Positions 42,222 to 55,000 of a DNA stretch of 64,000 bases are shown one piece after another. The position numbers and the translations under genes were made by a program. Source of the DNA: Ryuthela nishihirai (lineage: Eukaryota > Arthropoda > Arachnida > Araneae > Heptathelidae). The stretch spans positions 24,391,801 to 24,455,800 of the forward strand of contig JAWZYU010000019.1 of NCBI GenBank assembly GCA_038380435.1, given 5' to 3'. Numbering within the stretch: the stretch's first letter is position 1; the number at the start of each line of letters is the position of its first letter. The notes under the pieces were generated by a model. It saw nothing but the letters and a program-made list of their open reading frames with translations, searched no databases and had not been told where the DNA came from.

Positions 42222-43268
42222 ACAAAAATACGTTTCCAGGATGACATAAATCTTTCACTGAAATATGGCAGACCTCGCGCCATCTATACTTCATAAAAGG
42301 CAACTTATTTTGCAGTTGTTGCCAATGATTTAGATGTTAATGAGAAGGTCACTCACTCTTAAGCGTTCTGACCGAAATAATTCTAAATTAAAGGAACGCA
42401 TTGCAGTATTTGTATCTATTCTCCTTAATCTTTTTTTCTATATAGGATTTGCATGTATCCTCTTTAATCCGAACCACACTATAGCAGAATTTTACGAACT
42501 CTGTTCCTTCTAAACATAGTAAAGGCAAAATGGATAATCTGCTCTTCTCACTAATACGACCTTAATTACAACGAAATTTTCAAAAAAAAAAAAAGAAATT
42601 TAAAGGAAACAATTCAAAACAATTGAATGTATCACAGGAAATCAAAACAGGGCATATAGAGAATTTTTCTGGCTAAAACGATTTTCATTAAAACGGATTC
42701 TTAATTTTTTTTTTCGATTCTCTTGGTTTTAAGCGAAACAATCTCAAATAAAAGGATCGACTAACGGACACGGCGATGCATAAGACTACCAGCATTCCCT
42801 TTAGTCAATAAAATAAATATTGTAATGCTCCTTTACTTCTTATAGAACAAATTGGAAATTTATGAAATGTATTACAGAAAATCGAAACAGGCGATATTGA
42901 GAATTATTCTCGCTTATCCATCCTCAGTTATAACGTACATTTGCATTCTTTCCTGCAAAAACTAAATGTAGCAAAGTGAACCAAATAACGCAGTACAGGA
43001 AAACCAAACAGAAAAAAACAAAATCTACATGCTCACTAAACCCGACATTAAATAAAACGATTTTTACTTCCAATGAATCTTTTTACTTCATTGAATCTTT
43101 GATTGAAACCATCCGAAACATTCTTTTTTTTTCAAAAAAAAAAGAAATGGAAATCAAGGGATGTCAGGCAGGAAATTGAAACAGCCAATATATACACACC
43201 GTACACTGAATTAGAAACATTTATACAGATGCACGCAAACGTCACTTGCGAAGTGTATACGCAAAATG

Positions 43269-43320
43269 CGTGATCACGTGCATCACCACGTGATCTAGCA
43301 GCTATTTAAGCCTTCTGCTC
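43269..43320 (+). promoter_or_regulatory. E-box palindrome and TATA-like motif, unit B
   Basis: Exact repeat of the 36447-36488 block: the E-box pair at 43273-43294 and TATTTAAG at 43313-43320. No substitution is visible between the units, which is expected for a recent duplication and does not by itself show function. Confidence 0.4.
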
Positions 43321-44655
43321 GTCGGTAGTGTGATGTTTCGTTTAAAAGGAGTATAAATTGAGAAATGTCGTCCAAACCAGTTTTGTCAGAGTAAACAATT
43401 GTTAAGCATCGGCTGTTCCCCTTCTTGTAACGCTTTCGCTCGATTTCTGAGTATTCCACTCTAAAAATATGCTTTAAAAATATCGATTGCTTTGATATAA
43501 CGAATCAGAAAGAGCAGATTCAAATCTTTATTAAAAGTCGAGTAAGAAAATATATTCGTTATATCGGATGCTTAAAATACCATGTGCATTTCTAATTGTT
43601 TCATTTCAAAGGAAAAAAAACGTTTTATTGAATGTCGTACTAGTGAGAGTATTTACAGTTCTAGTCTCTTTGGTTGCCTCTGGTGCCACCTTTTGATATC
43701 CCTATTATTTGTTGTTCAGAAAATTGGCTGTGGAAAGTAAAATTCGTTTCAATCAAATTCAGTTCAAAGAAAGTAAAAATTATCGTTCATGTAGTGAAAT
43801 GCCTAAAATATAATATCAGATAGATTCATTGAGACGAGTTTAAAAAAAAATCGCTATATTGGAATATCAGATTAGAGAGAGAGTAGATGTAAATGCTTTA
43901 ATGAGTAAAAGACCAGATGGAATAATTGTTGTTCTTTGCAGTTTCTTTCCTAGGTTCCTTCGATTACAAATAATCAATTAACATATTTTAATCAATGTCG
44001 TATTATAGAGAACAGAGACAAATGCGTCATTACTCATGGATTAGCTAAAATACTTGTAAATGACGGTTGGTTTAGTTTCCCAAAGGCATTCATTTGATAT
44101 TCGATTGGTTAGTTCAGAAAGGAAAGGATTTTTCATTTCATTCAATGTAGGATTTGTGAGAATACAAAATTCCTATTCTGATTACGTTCCTGCAGCTTCT
44201 TTCCTTTAACTTAAGATTGTTCCGTTTAGAAGGAACATAATGAACTTGATTCGTGAAAAGCGAGAATAATAATATCCTGATTAGCGAGAATAATAATATT
44301 GGTGGATGCTATCATTTGTTTTTATTTGTTTTTCGATTTCCGCCTGTACGTATAAGATGAAAAGAAACTTCAAAATATACTTTTATTTAATGCTAGCTTA
44401 ATCAGAATATTAATTATCTTAGAGAGTTTGGTTTTCTAGGATTCGTTATTTTCTTTCCATATCGTTTTACTTGGAACGAACAGGATGGAACAGAAATGTA
44501 AGTGTCCGTTGTATCGAAAGTCGGATTAGCGAGAATAATTCTCAATCTCATTTGTTTTGATTTCCTGTAATACTTTCGATTGATTTCCAATTGTTTCTTT
44601 TATAAGAAAAGTATCTTTTAAACTTTAATTAAAAACAATTCTGTAAAAGAAATTT

Positions 44656-45378
44656 CCCAGCCCAACATTGCTCAAAGCATTGCACTTTCTCCACTGGCTT
44701 ATTTTCGTCCCACGGTGCATCCTGCTACCAAAACTTTACCAGGCTGTCCACATCGTGCAACAGGAAACGCGATTCACAGGACCAGACGACCTTGTTCCAA
44801 TCATTCAAGGTCCAGTTTTGATGCTCGCTTGCCCATTGTATGCGCTTTCGATGGTGAACCGAGGATAGCATGACCACTCGGAGTGGCCTGCGACTTCACA
44901 GCTCCATTTTCAACAGGGTTCGATGTACTGTGTTGTGACACTTTATTCCCGTCACCAGCATTGAAATCATGGGCGACTTGTATCACAGTATCCGTGCTGT
45001 TGGCTCGTACCATACGGCCTTCATTCACCTCTAGCATCAATGAGCCGTGATCAGTCTGCATAACCATAACATGGTTTTTCCCTCCTCAGACTACTTTTTG
45101 AAGATACTCAACAAGGCTGACGATGAGCATCCAACAAGCCTTGCCATGTCGGAAATTAACTGACCCAGTCGTCTGGCCATTACAATTTGGCCTTTGTCAA
45201 ACTCTCTTAAGTCCACCGCCTTTCCCATCTGAAGAACATAAATGGCACTGATTAACAGAGCTGAGATCAGGTGTTATTTATACCGTTTCATGACCTTCAC
45301 AGGTACCATCGTTTACCTGCAGTTACTTCGATTTGCATAAAGAGTCGTTGGTCATAATGTTTTGGCTCTTCGGGGTAT
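44656..45378 (-). pseudogene. Tc1-A, 5' half, unit B
   Basis: Second copy of the truncated Tc1-A of unit A, same end points and same Cys replacing the first catalytic Asp. The shared truncation shows the Tc1 was already broken before the 6.8-kb segment was duplicated. Confidence 0.85.
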
Positions 45379-46088
45379 ATAAGAAGCTTCTGTTATTTGT
45401 ATGTAGCTGAGTTAAGGTAAAGCCAATCTATAGGTAATTTTAGATATTAATTTAAGAATTCAAGTGTTTTTTTTCCCCAAACGTATATTGGGTCATTTTA
45501 TTTTGTTATAGAAAGTATTTTTTCTCATCATTCGTGCATAAAGCATTGAAACATGCCAAATGCAATAATATTTCCTTAGTAATTGTAACAGAGGTAAAAT
45601 GCAGTTAAAGGATTTAAATTACCTATTAAATATTAGAACTCGCATTTAAATATTGTAAATAAAGGCAATTTTGTAATATGCTTAGAATAGCTAATTGGTG
45701 TTTTCTAGAAGATTTGTAAGTTAAAATTTAGCAAAGAGTTTTATTTCAGAGAGGTAAAGAAACTCTTTCATGGTAAGCATTATTTTTGAAATGAAGAAAA
45801 TTGCTGTAACGAATTCTTTTTACGGTAGAATGCGATTGATTTGATGCCTAGTCTACGGATAAATGTGCTGTTTAGGAGTTGATGTAGACGGATGGATATG
45901 TGCAGCTTACGCTCTGATACACTTGCTTGAGGTTGCGATGGGGTGCTGTTGGATACGACAGCAGGTCACCTCTCCCCAATCCAGAGCAGTATTCTGTTGG
46001 TCTAAGGTTGAAGTCCCAACTGCGCTTGCGTGGATATTTTCTCTCTTAACTGCCACTATGAATTCGGAAATAAAAGAAACATCGATGG

Positions 46089-46550
46089 ACTTGGTAAGAT
46101 TTATTTATATATTACTAGAAATTAATCGTTGTCATGTCATTTACCAGACTAGTTGTCTCTGATTGGATCATTCTGCTATGATGCCCCTATGTAGATCAGC
46201 TTCCCACTTTAGAAAAGCACTGAAACTAAATAACCCAATCCGAGACAACTTGTCCGAAAAATGCAAATTCATGAACAAGTCACTTCCAGTCCATACTTAC
46301 AGAAACACGGAGAGTGAATAATGGAATCAATAGCACTTATTAATTATTTTCTGGTACAAAGTGTTGTAAATAATAAATGCTCTTTTAAGTCACTACAGAC
46401 AACCAATCTAAACTTACAGAATACCATTATCTAATTTCCAAATGTATCACTATGCAGTCCTCTTCGAACCATATCCCTGGGATACACCAACTCACTTCCC
46501 AGAAACAAGCATATCCATAGAATTCAAGGTCGACAGCGACTCCGTGAACG
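46089..46550. other. Single-copy sequence, no gene supported
   Basis: This is where single-copy sequence resumes after the tandem duplication. A minor open phrase near 46443-46590 (YHYAVLFEPYPWDTP) has mixed composition, but it runs into dispersed repeat R and has no family signature. A stretch near 46200-46310 (NPIRDNLSEKCKFMNKSL) also looks protein-like without a match I can name. Confidence 0.35.
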
Positions 46551-47309
46551 TAATATTTAACCAAGAAATAGCCAGTTGATGGTTTTATTATTTTGGTACG
46601 TTAACTACTGTGTGATGATGAGCCACTAAAGATATTAGGCTACGAGATCTCTCAAATAAATAAGAGTGATCATGTCAGAGAACTTTAACACATTTCTTGA
46701 AAAATGCATGAATAATTCACAAAATTAATAATTTGTTTTCAACTTTCTTAACAGCATTCTCAAATGGTGGGTGGATCCCTTGGATTCGCCGCTTGGTGCT
46801 AATGAATTTTTATTTATCTTCTTACGTGATTTTAGTCTAATGAAATTAAAAAAAAGACATCAATTTTAGAGTCACTTAGTTTTTAGTCAGACAAATGATA
46901 TCTGAATACTGAAACAAATCATTACTATTATATGTGGATTTAAAAGAGAGACATTCACTAAAGCTTCTCGAAATTAACTTTCGTTTTCTTAATTAATAAG
47001 CCTGGAGTCTTACGATATCGATATCTTAAAAATATTCGTAGGATGGATGTAACTGACAACTACTGTTCAGTCAATATAGGTTTTGTATAGAAAGTATCCG
47101 TTGGATATATTGTAGATACCGCAAGACCATCCTAAAAAAGTGTAAGCAAAAAAAAAAAGCGAAAAATAATATTAATACTTTATTCGCACTATAAAAGAAA
47201 CGGAAGTTAACGGCATTTTGAATTGCAAGAAATTTAGTAATATACTCTTTTGATTACATGCGTTAGTTATTTGATTTATATTGTATCTCCACATTTAGAT
47301 TTATTGCAA
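46551..47309. repeat. Dispersed repeat R, copy 2
   Basis: Partner of 1820-2647 in the same orientation, shorter because of several deletions. Shared blocks include TAATATTTAACCAAGA, GAGCCACTAAAGA, ACATTTCTTGAAAAATGCA, GATTTTAGTCTAATGAAAT and AAAGTATCCGTTGGATA. A long-TIR MITE begins right after it. Confidence 0.75.
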
Positions 47310-47324
47310 AATTATATATATTAT

Positions 47325-47877
47325 ATTCAAAAAAAAAAAACTTTCATATTAAGTGAACGAATAGTCACATTCAAATCAACCTAATTTTTGAAAATAAGCT
47401 TTTTACGGAAAACAGTTACTAGACATAATTTGAAGATATCTCTGTCAGAGCTCTCTAAATCTCTATTTTCTATAATATTAATCTCTAATATTTAAAGAGT
47501 TATGGAAGCTGAAATATTTAAGTGAAACTTTTGCTGATTTTGAAAATTTGCATCAGAAAGTTAAATCACAACTGTTAGAACAAGTTGTTCGGAATAAAAT
47601 TTGAATTTTGTGTAAGGATTTTTGAAGTTTCATCAAATTGGGGGGGAAATGTTTTGGAAATGTGTGGGATAACATATGATAAATATTATAGCTTCCTAAC
47701 TTTTGAAATATTATATTAATATAAAAAATAGAGATTTAGAGAGCTCTGACCGAGATCTTCAATTTATTTCTAGTGACTTTTTTCCGTAAAAAGCTTATTT
47801 TCAAAGCTAGGTAGATTTGAATGTTGCTATTCGTTCACTTAACATGAAAGTGTCCGGACACTTTTTGCAATATAGTG
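47325..47877. mobile_element. MITE-2 with ~150-bp inverted repeats
   Basis: The left arm (CTTTCATATTAAGTGAACGA, CACATTCAAATCAACCTA, AAATAAGCTTTTTACGGAAA, AGAGCTCTCTAAATCTCTAT) is matched in reverse by 47720-47877. The right tip reads AAGTGTCCGGACACTTTTTG then CAATATAGTG, flanked by TATA. Tip and TA flank suggest a Tc1/mariner-type non-autonomous element. The left tip has decayed into poly-A. The central ~250 bp is AT-rich and non-coding. Confidence 0.82.
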
Positions 47878-48155
47878 TATATAAGAAGACGTAAATATAA
47901 ATATGTGCTGTTTAATTTATTAAACCTTTAAGTTCTTTTAGAACAATGGAAATTTAAAATTTGGAAACAAATCTTACATTTATGAGAGATATGGAGGTTT
48001 AAACTCTACTATAAATTGTTGCATATCCACTTCGATGCTTTTCGTTGAAAGTCGAAGTAATTGTTCAAGAGTAGAGTCATTCCTACTGCTCCTGAGTTTT
48101 GATCTATTTCATGTCAGAAAATGGACCTACTCTACATCGGGAAAAGAACCTACTC

Positions 48156-48233
48156 TTGTATAAAACTATTCTACATCCTATCCTGACGTATGACTCACCA
48201 GTGTGGGGCATCTCCACCAACAAGAAAGTAATT
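48156..48233 (+). pseudogene. Short non-LTR reverse transcriptase scrap
   Basis: The frame LYKTILHPILTYDSPVWG matches the conserved block after the reverse transcriptase palm in Jockey-type LINEs (LYKT.IRP.LTYASPVWG). Only about 26 codons survive; no other domain is visible around it (47878-48155 is AT-rich). The LINE family differs from both LINEs described here. Confidence 0.65.
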
Positions 48234-49589
48234 GTTTTTAATTATCTTTAAGATATATTAAAGTGTGATGATCCTCTCAGTCCTCTGTAGCAAGAAGTTG
48301 AGTGAATGGGAATTCATTGATTTTTCTTTTTGTCGATGTTATAAATTACTGGCTGGACACTTGTTGCAATTTGTGTACAATTATTTTAGCGTTCTTAAAT
48401 AATTGGATGGAGAGTTGCTATAGTTTGTTGACAGATATTTATGTTCACAAAGGATGAGTAACAGGAAAAGGCTGCAGAAAAAAGATAATTTGAGCGGTTC
48501 CTGGAACGATGCGAATTATGTGACTAAATGAATCATTATTATTAAAATAAAGTAATTGCAAATGTAATTTTTAATAGTAATACAGAATATTAAGTACCTC
48601 CTACCTATTACATTTATTCCATGAACAATCATGAAGTGAACTTTATTTCAAATAATCAAATCATTAATATTAATTATTGTCTTTAAACAATATGTTACGA
48701 AAAAGAAATAAAGTTTCCTAGCTCCTTGCTCACAGGAAATAAAGAATATTAATCGGAAATTTTAACACTTCTTAAAGATTTTCGATGTGTAGGAACACAG
48801 ATTATACTTAAAGGCTTACAATGTATAGAAGAAAATGCTGTCCTTAAATTTTAATTTTCGTTCAACGGGCTTTTTAAAGGATAAATTAGTCAAAACATCT
48901 TAAAATGACCGAATAAATGAAAGGTGATTTGCAGAGTACTCTAAGAAGCAGTAGCGGTTATACAAATATACCATATTCATAGATACATTCAATGAATACT
49001 TGAGAATATCATTGATGCATTTCGTGGTATGCTTTCCGTTTTGTAAAACTTTGAACATATCGCTGTGATACATCCGTGTAATTACAACCATCGATAATCC
49101 CCTTCTTAAGAATTTAACGAAAGATATTTAATGTGACGCATTTTTTGTATAAATTTAGTGGTGGTCAGTTTGAAATTTTTCCCATGATATTTTTGTACTA
49201 CGATTCAGACTTCGAATAAATAATAGTTTGAATTTGAATAGTTTTCTCTTAGAATATAATCTATCTACTATTTCTCTTTATTAACTGCCTCCTAGTAGTG
49301 TTATCGCAAAAAGTCAATAGACATTGTTTTAGTGTTTAGTTCATTTTTTGGTGTTTTGTGAATCGGTGCAAAGACTGACAACTTGATTTACTAACAATAT
49401 TTTATGTATGTACATCTGCGATGATCTGTCATTGCATTAGCAGAACATTCAATTAAATATTAACAGTAACCCTTAAATATGAATGCGAATAAGCAAAGGA
49501 AATTTTACAATGCAAAACTAGAATTCCAAGAGCGACGAAAGTTGAATATTTGTTCATTTTGGACAAACGTCTGATGTGTAAGATGCTAT
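48234..49589. other. AT-rich sequence, no gene seen
   Basis: No coding, RNA or repeat signature is visible. An ATG-started frame of about 30 codons near 49480 (KQRKFYNAKLEFQERRKL) precedes the hAT fragment and could be part of the same dead gene, but this is weak. Confidence 0.45.
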
Positions 49590-49958
49590 AATGTTATTTA
49601 ACAATTCCTTAAATATCGATATTGAAAATATAGATCCTAAATATCAAATAAAATTACGCTAATTGTAAGCAGATGTATTTATTGGATGCAGAAAAGAAAC
49701 TGGGACAGATTTGTTTAAGTTTCTATCAACAAAAAATATACAAATTTAAGGGATTTGGGACTTCAAATAGCTTCTACGTTTGAAAGTACATATGCTTGCA
49801 AACGACGATTTTGCGATATGAAATTTATTAAATCAAAATACAGGAACTGCATTAAGGATACGACACTTGAGCAGATACCTCGGATCACAATAGATATCGA
49901 CATTCACATAAAAGATCTTGTAGCCCACATTAAATATTTTTTTTTTGTAAAAAATTAA
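49590..49958 (+). pseudogene. hAT transposase C-terminal fragment
   Basis: The stretch LNIDIENIDPKYQIKLR, then DVFIGCRKETGTDLFKFLS, then NLRDLGLQIASTFESTYAC and MKFIKSKYRNCIKD, has the layout of the hAT C-terminal dimerisation domain as found in ZBED5/GTF2IRD2-like domesticated or transposon proteins. That family has the pattern STY.CE..FS.MK..KSK.R. Here the usual CEQ.FS is changed to CKRRFC. Stops near 49655 and a frameshift near 49745 break it. The catalytic N-terminal portion is not found upstream. Confidence 0.72.
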
Positions 49959-50058
49959 ATAAAAGAAAATTATTATAAAGAAAATTAAATAATAAAGAAA
50001 TATTCTTATAAAATAATATTTCTTTAGTTTCTTCTTTTTAAATAGATCCTATATTATA

Positions 50059-51280
50059 CACTGCAGAGCAAAAACATTATGACCAGCGCGTCTTTATGCA
50101 AATCGAAGCAACTGCAGGTAAACGACGGCGCGTGTGAAGGTCATGAAAGGCTATAAATAACACCTGATACTGAGATCTATTAATCAGTGTTATTCTTGTT
50201 CTTCAGATGGGAAAGGCAGCGGACTAAAGTAAGTTTGACAAAGGCCAAATTGTAATGGCCAGACAACTGGGTTAGAGCATATCTGAGAAGACAAGGCTTC
50301 TGCGGTGTTAACAGTCATCCGTGGTTAGTACCTTCCAAATGTGGTCCGAGGAGGGAAGAACTACGTATACTGGCAAGATATCGGCCAACCACAGCTCATC
50401 GATGCTAGAGGTGAGCGAAGCATATCCTCTATGGTACGAGTCAACAGAAATGGATACTGTGGCGCAACTCGCCCGTAATTTGAATGCTGGTGACGGGAGT
50501 AATGTGTCTCACAACATACAGTACATCGAACTCCCCTGAAAATGGGCCTGCGTAGCTGCAGGCCGCTTCGAGTGCCCATGCTAACCTCGGTTCACTGCGA
50601 AAAGCGCCTACAATGGGCATGTGCATCAAAACTTAGCCTTGAATGATTGGAATAAGGTGGTCTGGTCCAATGAATCTCGTTTCTATTGCACCATGTGGAT
50701 GGTCAGGTAGGTGTGCATCATTTACCTGGGGAAGTGTAGGCACAAGGATTAACCGCGGTACGAAATCAAGCTGGTGGAGGAAGTGTAATGTTTTGGACAA
50801 TGTTCTGCTGGGAAACCCGGGGTCCAGTTATTCATGTGCAGGAAACTATGATGTCTACCACCTACTTAAAGATCAATGCACACCATGTAATCCTCTCGTA
50901 ACAACGGTATTCTCCTCTGATAGTGCCTTCTTTCACCAGGATAATGCACCATGTCACACTAACCTGATTGTTCGAGAATGGTTTGCGGAACATGAGGAAA
51001 ACTTACAAGTAATTGCCCTGGCCTCCAAATTCCCCAGACTTCAGTCCAATTGAACATCTGTGGTTTTTGTTGGAACATCATATTCGATCTGCGACGGCTC
51101 AACCACGTAACCTACAAGAGTTAAAGGATCTGCTGGTAACGTGTTGATACCAGATACCCCAAGACACCTTTAGAAATCTTGTAGCATACATGCTTCGGCG
51201 GGTAAGAGCTGTTTTGGTGGCACGTGGAAGACCAATATCATATTAGACAGGTAGTCATAATGTTTTGATTCTTCGGAATA
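50059..51280 (+). mobile_element. Tc1-A element, nearly full length, inactive
   Basis: It is flanked by TA at 50057. The left end is CACTGCAGAGCAAAAACATT with ATGACC, and the inverted right end is near 51262-51280 (CATAATGTTTTGATTCTTCG). The transposase reads [19 protein letters not shown] sequence at its start, then HSSMLEVSEAY and an FNAGD-like region with frameshifts. WSNESRF follows, with the first catalytic Asp changed to Asn. Next come FFHQDNAPCHTNLIVREWF (second Asp) and SPIEHLWFLLEHHI (Glu). Stops and several shifts make it dead. A TATATA tract follows at 51280-51325. This is the reference copy for the three truncated Tc1-A remnants elsewhere in the window. Confidence 0.88.
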
Positions 51281-51602
51281 TATATATATGGAATATACAT
51301 ATATATGTAATATATATATATTATGACCAGAGCTAGGAGGGAATTGCCAAATGAATGTTAGTAAGGGTTGGCCAATAATGATGCACTAAGACCTGCCCAA
51401 TTCTTCGAAAAACGTAGCTTTACACATAGTCGCCTATAATATAAAATCTCGCTAGATGGCGTGTAAACATTGAAAACAAACCGTTCTCCTCAGTCGTTTC
51501 TATATTAGAGTAGGGAGGAAATACCTCAGATGATGCGAATGTGAAGAACCCTGGGAAGGAAAATATGTCACGATCTGTATTTGTAACTAAATATAAAAAA
51601 AT

Positions 51603-51662
51603 ATAAATACCCCCTCAAGCAGCTGCTTGCCACAGAGGTCTGACAGAAGCCTCTCAGTTTAT
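51603..51662 (-). mobile_element. SINE-B, 3' part, before the RTE insertion
   Basis: Read on plus: ATACCCCCTCAAGCAGCTGC, TTGCCACAGAGGTCTGACAG, AAGCCTCTCAGTTTATATGC. This matches 17769-17830 closely. The RTE LINE follows directly. The tRNA-like head is on the other side of the LINE at 55241-55352. 51281-51602 holds a TATATA tract and unclassified sequence. Confidence 0.85.
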
Positions 51663-52034
51663 ATGCCATAGATTACTGTGGCCTACTGATCTGGACAACT
51701 ATGGCTACTTTTCTTTTTTTTTCTACCCTGCTGAGGAGTGGTCAACCACACAGGGTCCTGGTGCTGACCATATAAACCCACTGGACTGGACAGATATATG
51801 ACTCTGAGCTTGATTATGGATCCTGATTTTGCTGCACTGGTGGGCTTCTGTGGAGGGAAAATCTTCCGCTGTGTTTTCTGTTTGTTTGTGGGTTGACAGC
51901 CCCAAGTGAATAGATTCACAGGATATGTTTATCAGCTGATGGATAATCCTGAGCAGAGGTCATCGCAGGCACCTGAACTCTTTGCTTCTATTGGCATCGT
52001 CAAATTCTACATTGGAGGAAGTCTTCCAGTGTAG

Positions 52035-55000
52035 ATGGCTTCAGCCTTTAGTGGTGGGGGAACGGGTCTTTGCCCCATGTCTGCGATTAGGGGGCTGTTT
52101 GATATTGTCGGCATTCCCTCTCTCAATAAACATAATTTCTTTAAACATCCTACTAACCATTTTCTCTCCATAGGTAGTTGGAATGTGAGGACTCTGCACA
52201 GAGCTTTTTCTCTTGATGTCCTCACACAAGAATTCCACCATTATAATTTAGATATTCTCGGCTTGCAAGAGACCAGATGGACAGATAAAGGTCAGATTCT
52301 TAAAAATAATCTTACATTTCTCTTTTCAGGGAGGGACGACAATAAGCATCACCAAGGCGTGGGTCTGCTTCTCAGCAGACACGCTAGTGATGCTCTTCTA
52401 GGATATGAGTGCATTAATGAAAGGTTTCTTACAGCAAAATTTCCGACAAGCGTTAAAGACCTGAATGTTATCTGCTGTTATGCCCCCACTGAGGATGCCG
52501 ATGAGGATGAGAAGGATAGTTTTATGAACAACTTCAGGATATTTTGAATTCTGTCAAGAAAGGAGATATTACCCTTGTTCTTGGTGACTTCAATGCCAAA
52601 GTTGGTACTGACTCTGACCTTTGGGGAGGGGTGATTGGCCCTTTTGGTATTGGTAGCTGCAATGGCAATGGGCAACGTCTCCTACAGGTAAGTAAACTCA
52701 ATGGTTTCAGAATAACTAACACTTATTACAAACACCGCGACATACATAAGTACACATGGGTTTCACCTGATGGGCTGCATAAGAATGTGATTGATTATAT
52801 ATTAATTAACAGCAAATGGGCTAGTTCTGTTAGAAATACCAGGGCATATAGGGGAGCTGAAATTGGATCTGACCATTACCTAGTTAAAAGTGTCTTGCAA
52901 CTTAAACTTAAAAAGTGTTGTGCTAGGGTTAAAAAATTTGCTTTTAATACTGAAGCTCTGAAAGACCCAGTTATAGCCAAAGCTTACCATGATAGGTTAC
53001 TTAGTCATTATGACAGTCATGGTATGCTTACTACTGAAGTTGAGGAAGAATGGGATCATTTTAAACAGGCTTTTTTGGACACTAACAGTACTCGTTTACG
53101 AAAAAAGGAGCAGAAGATACAGAATTATCTGAGTGATAAGGCACTTGAGCTTATTTCGGAAAGAAACAAATGCAGGAATGTCCTTAATCAATACCCTACT
53201 AGTCCTAATAGAAAGCATTACAGAGAACTTAATAAACGTGTAAAAGATCAGTTAGCTGCTGATAAGAATCTTTGGCTTGATGGTTTGGCTGACAAAGCCG
53301 AGGAAGCAGTTAGACAGCACAACAGCAGAGAGCTATACCAGATAGTTAATGTTTTGTGTGGTAGAAAAGGGACAGGTATACAGGGATTGAAGAATAAACA
53401 AGGTAAGGTTATAGAAGGTGAGGATTCTGTCATGGCTAGGTGGTCTGAGCATTTCAGTGATGTTCTAAACAATGCGGTTAGTTCTATTCCCATTGTTTGC
53501 AATGATGATAGATGCATTGGTGGCTTTAATGTTCGCCCTATAACACAATCTGAAGTTATTTTGGCTGTTTCTAAACTTAAACTCCATAAATTCCCAGGGG
53601 TAGATGAAATTACTACAGAAATGCTTAGAGCTGGAAATGTTTCGGTTACCACTTGGATGACTGAAATTCTGAATAACTTTTATGATAAAGGCATGGTTCC
53701 TAAGGATTTTACCAGAGCTATTGTTATCCCTATTTTCAAAAAAGGTGATCGCAGTTCTTGTGATAACTATAGGGGTATTAGCCTACTCTCTGTTCTAGGT
53801 AAAGTTCTTTGCATGATTGTGCTTAATAGAATTAGGAATCTGGTTGACAGTCAATTGCGTGATGAGCAATGTGGATTCAGAAGTGGTAGGAGATGTGTGG
53901 ATCAGATATTTTCACTTAGGCAGATTCTTGAGAAATGTTTAGAGCTTCAGAAACCTTTGGTTGCTAGCTTTGTTGATTTCAAAAAGGCTTTCGACTCTGT
54001 TGATCGTCATAATTTGTGGTTGATTGTGAAATCATATGGTATACCAGACAATTTAGTTAACATAATGAAAGCTCTCTATAATAACACTGAGTCGTGTGTG
54101 AGAGTTGGTAAGGCTTGTAGCAATTGGTTTAGCATTACTTCTGGTGTTCGAAAAGGGTGCATTTTGTCTCCTTTTCTCTTTAGTTTGGTTATTGATTATG
54201 TTATGCCAAATTCACTTCAAGGGAAAGGTTTTGGCCTTAAATGGACTGGAGATACGAAAATTTCTGATTTAGATTATGCTGATGATTTAGCCCTTTTGAC
54301 AAATGATGTTGATGAGATGAACTCTTTCATTCGAACTGCTGATGAGACTGGTAGTAGAGTAGGTTTCGTTATAAACAGAGAGAAAACTAAAGTGATGAAA
54401 ATTGATCAGGCAGGCTGTGATTCAGTTAATCTGAATGGTTGCAGTCTTGAGCAGGTGTCTCAGTTTAATTATCTTGGGAGCTATGTAACAGATAATGGTG
54501 ATGTGCGGCATGAGATTAACAGACGAATAGGGATTTCTGCAGGGACTTTTAAGAATCTATGGAGTGTGTGGAGAAATAGGCGTATACACCTAAAGACTAA
54601 AATTAGACTGTATAATAGTTTGGTTCTTTCTAGGGTTAGTTGTGGTAGTGAAATTTGGACACTTTGTAAACAGGATAACAGGAAACTAGATGCTTTTGAT
54701 TCCAGATGCTTACGCAGTATCTTGGGCATTAGATGGTTCAACTTTGTAACTAATGATGAGGTTAGGAAAAGGAGTTTGCAACCTCCTTTAAGCAGCATAT
54801 TGTGCAGAGAGAGACTCCGTTGGTTTGGCCATGTTGCCCATATGAATAATTATAGATTGGCGAATAGGGTTATGAACAGTGTGCCTAAAGGCCTCAGAAA
54901 GAAGGGGAGACCTATGATGCGGTGGGCAGACAATGTCAAACAGGATCTTGTTAGAATTGGTGTGCAGTGGCCAGATGCAGTAGATGTAGCTCAGGATAGA

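Larger units (their letters stand above)
39266..46088. repeat. Tandem duplication, unit B (6.8 kb)
   Basis: Direct copy of 32429-39265, colinear along its whole length. Notable differences: a longer G-run near 40087, loss of about 18 bp near 40518 (GCATTAGGAATTTCCAGG in A), and scattered substitutions. It ends at CATCGATGG (46088), after which the sequence is single-copy. Such high similarity over 6.8 kb means a recent duplication or an assembly artefact from two haplotypes. Confidence 0.95.

Noticed and set aside
45863..46162. 99-codon frame at the end of unit B
   Set aside because: The nearly identical sequence in unit A (near 39045-39262) has a stop in the same frame and a different 3' end, so the frame exists only by chance at the duplication edge.
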